Shown one piece after another: positions 6,911 through 7,025 of a stretch of DNA of 7,025 nucleotides; the stretch's first letter is position 1; every line of letters begins with the position of its first letter. The DNA is from an uncultured bacterium (GTDB lineage: Bacteria > Bacteroidota > Bacteroidia > Sphingobacteriales > Sphingobacteriaceae), in assembly GCA_903958995.1 (NCBI GenBank), contig CAJBVG010000056.1, forward strand, positions 1 through 7,025, read 5' to 3'. The notes under the pieces are model-generated. The model worked only from the letters and a program-made list of their open reading frames with translations, was not told where the DNA came from and did not search any database. A program made the position numbers and the translations under genes.

Positions 6911-7025
6911 TACTTAATACAATTTACATAGTACATAAAAAAAGCTCCTTCGAATTCGAAGGAGCTTTTTTTATGTACTATGTAAATTGTATTAAGTATT
7001 AATACTTCACAAATCTCGCTATCCC
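6884..7025. repeat. Perfect 142-bp inverted repeat at the window end
   Basis: The sequence 6884-7025 is its own reverse complement without a mismatch or spacer, with its axis between 6954 and 6955 in GAATTC. The left arm contains the last eight codons of the large gene (GIARFVKY), its stop and half the terminator. The right arm repeats these on the minus strand, so 7025 down to 6999 reads GIARFVKY plus stop. No conserved reason for such symmetry is known for a coding end. The likely cause is fold-back during amplification or assembly around the palindromic terminator. The right arm (6955-7025) should not be annotated as independent genome sequence without checking. Confidence 0.95.
6937..6972 (+). 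terminator. Intrinsic terminator after the large exoprotein gene (probably bidirectional)
   Basis: An A7 tract (6937-6943), a GC-containing stem GCTCCTTCG / CGAAGGAGC (6944-6952 and 6957-6965) with an AATT loop, and a T7 tract (6966-6972), starting 26 bases after the stop codon. The symmetric A and T tracts would let it work in both directions. It sits at the centre of the larger perfect inverted repeat; the core alone is a normal terminator, so it is probably real even if the flanking right arm is not. Confidence 0.88.

Noticed and set aside
6902..6915. Short palindrome AAGTATTAATACTT over the stop codon as a regulatory operator
   Set aside because: It is AT-only in the core, lies at the 3' end of the gene and is inside the suspect inverted repeat. 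Chance symmetry is the simpler reading.
6999..7025. 3' end of a second, convergent gene on the minus strand encoding GIARFVKY
   Set aside because: It is an exact mirror of the end of the large gene within the perfect palindrome, so it is most likely not independent sequence.

Overview
The window looks like Bacteroidota DNA. The coding sequence is AT-rich, the genes are closely packed and lack clear Shine-Dalgarno sequences, and the largest product ends in a type IX secretion (T9SS) sorting domain, a system confined to that phylum. The sequence does not allow a genus call. All genes read on the + strand.

Layout. (1) Bases 1-1626 hold a short-chain dehydrogenase of DHRS7B type, cut off by the left edge, and 3 bases later a two-domain VOC (glyoxalase/dioxygenase superfamily) protein. 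They look like one transcription unit, closed by an intrinsic terminator at 1643-1695. (2) Bases 1711-6910 hold a second unit: a small unrecognised probable lipoprotein, and 1 base later a 1585-residue secreted modular protein. That protein has a signal peptide, a long Asp-box (BNR) beta-propeller region, a PKD domain, a second Asp-box propeller, four Ig-like repeats and a C-terminal T9SS type A sorting domain. A strong hairpin terminator follows at 6937-6972.

How the genes may work together. The first pair looks like cytoplasmic small-molecule metabolism with unknown substrates. The second pair is cell-envelope or surface biology: the large protein should cross the inner membrane by Sec and the outer membrane by T9SS, and the small lipoprotein made from the same message may sit in the envelope. 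A functional link between the two pairs is not shown.

Two structures stand out. The last 142 bases (6884-7025) are a perfect, spacer-free inverted repeat that folds the end of the large gene and its terminator back on themselves and runs exactly to the window edge. This is most likely an assembly or fold-back artefact, so unique sequence probably stops near 6954. Inside the T9SS sorting domain, 6731-6779 is a run of seven 7-bp units that inserts a seven-residue repeat between two conserved strands. I found no RNA genes, CRISPR arrays or insertion sequences, and no strongly supported promoter. Apart from these two structures the window looks like ordinary Bacteroidota chromosome.
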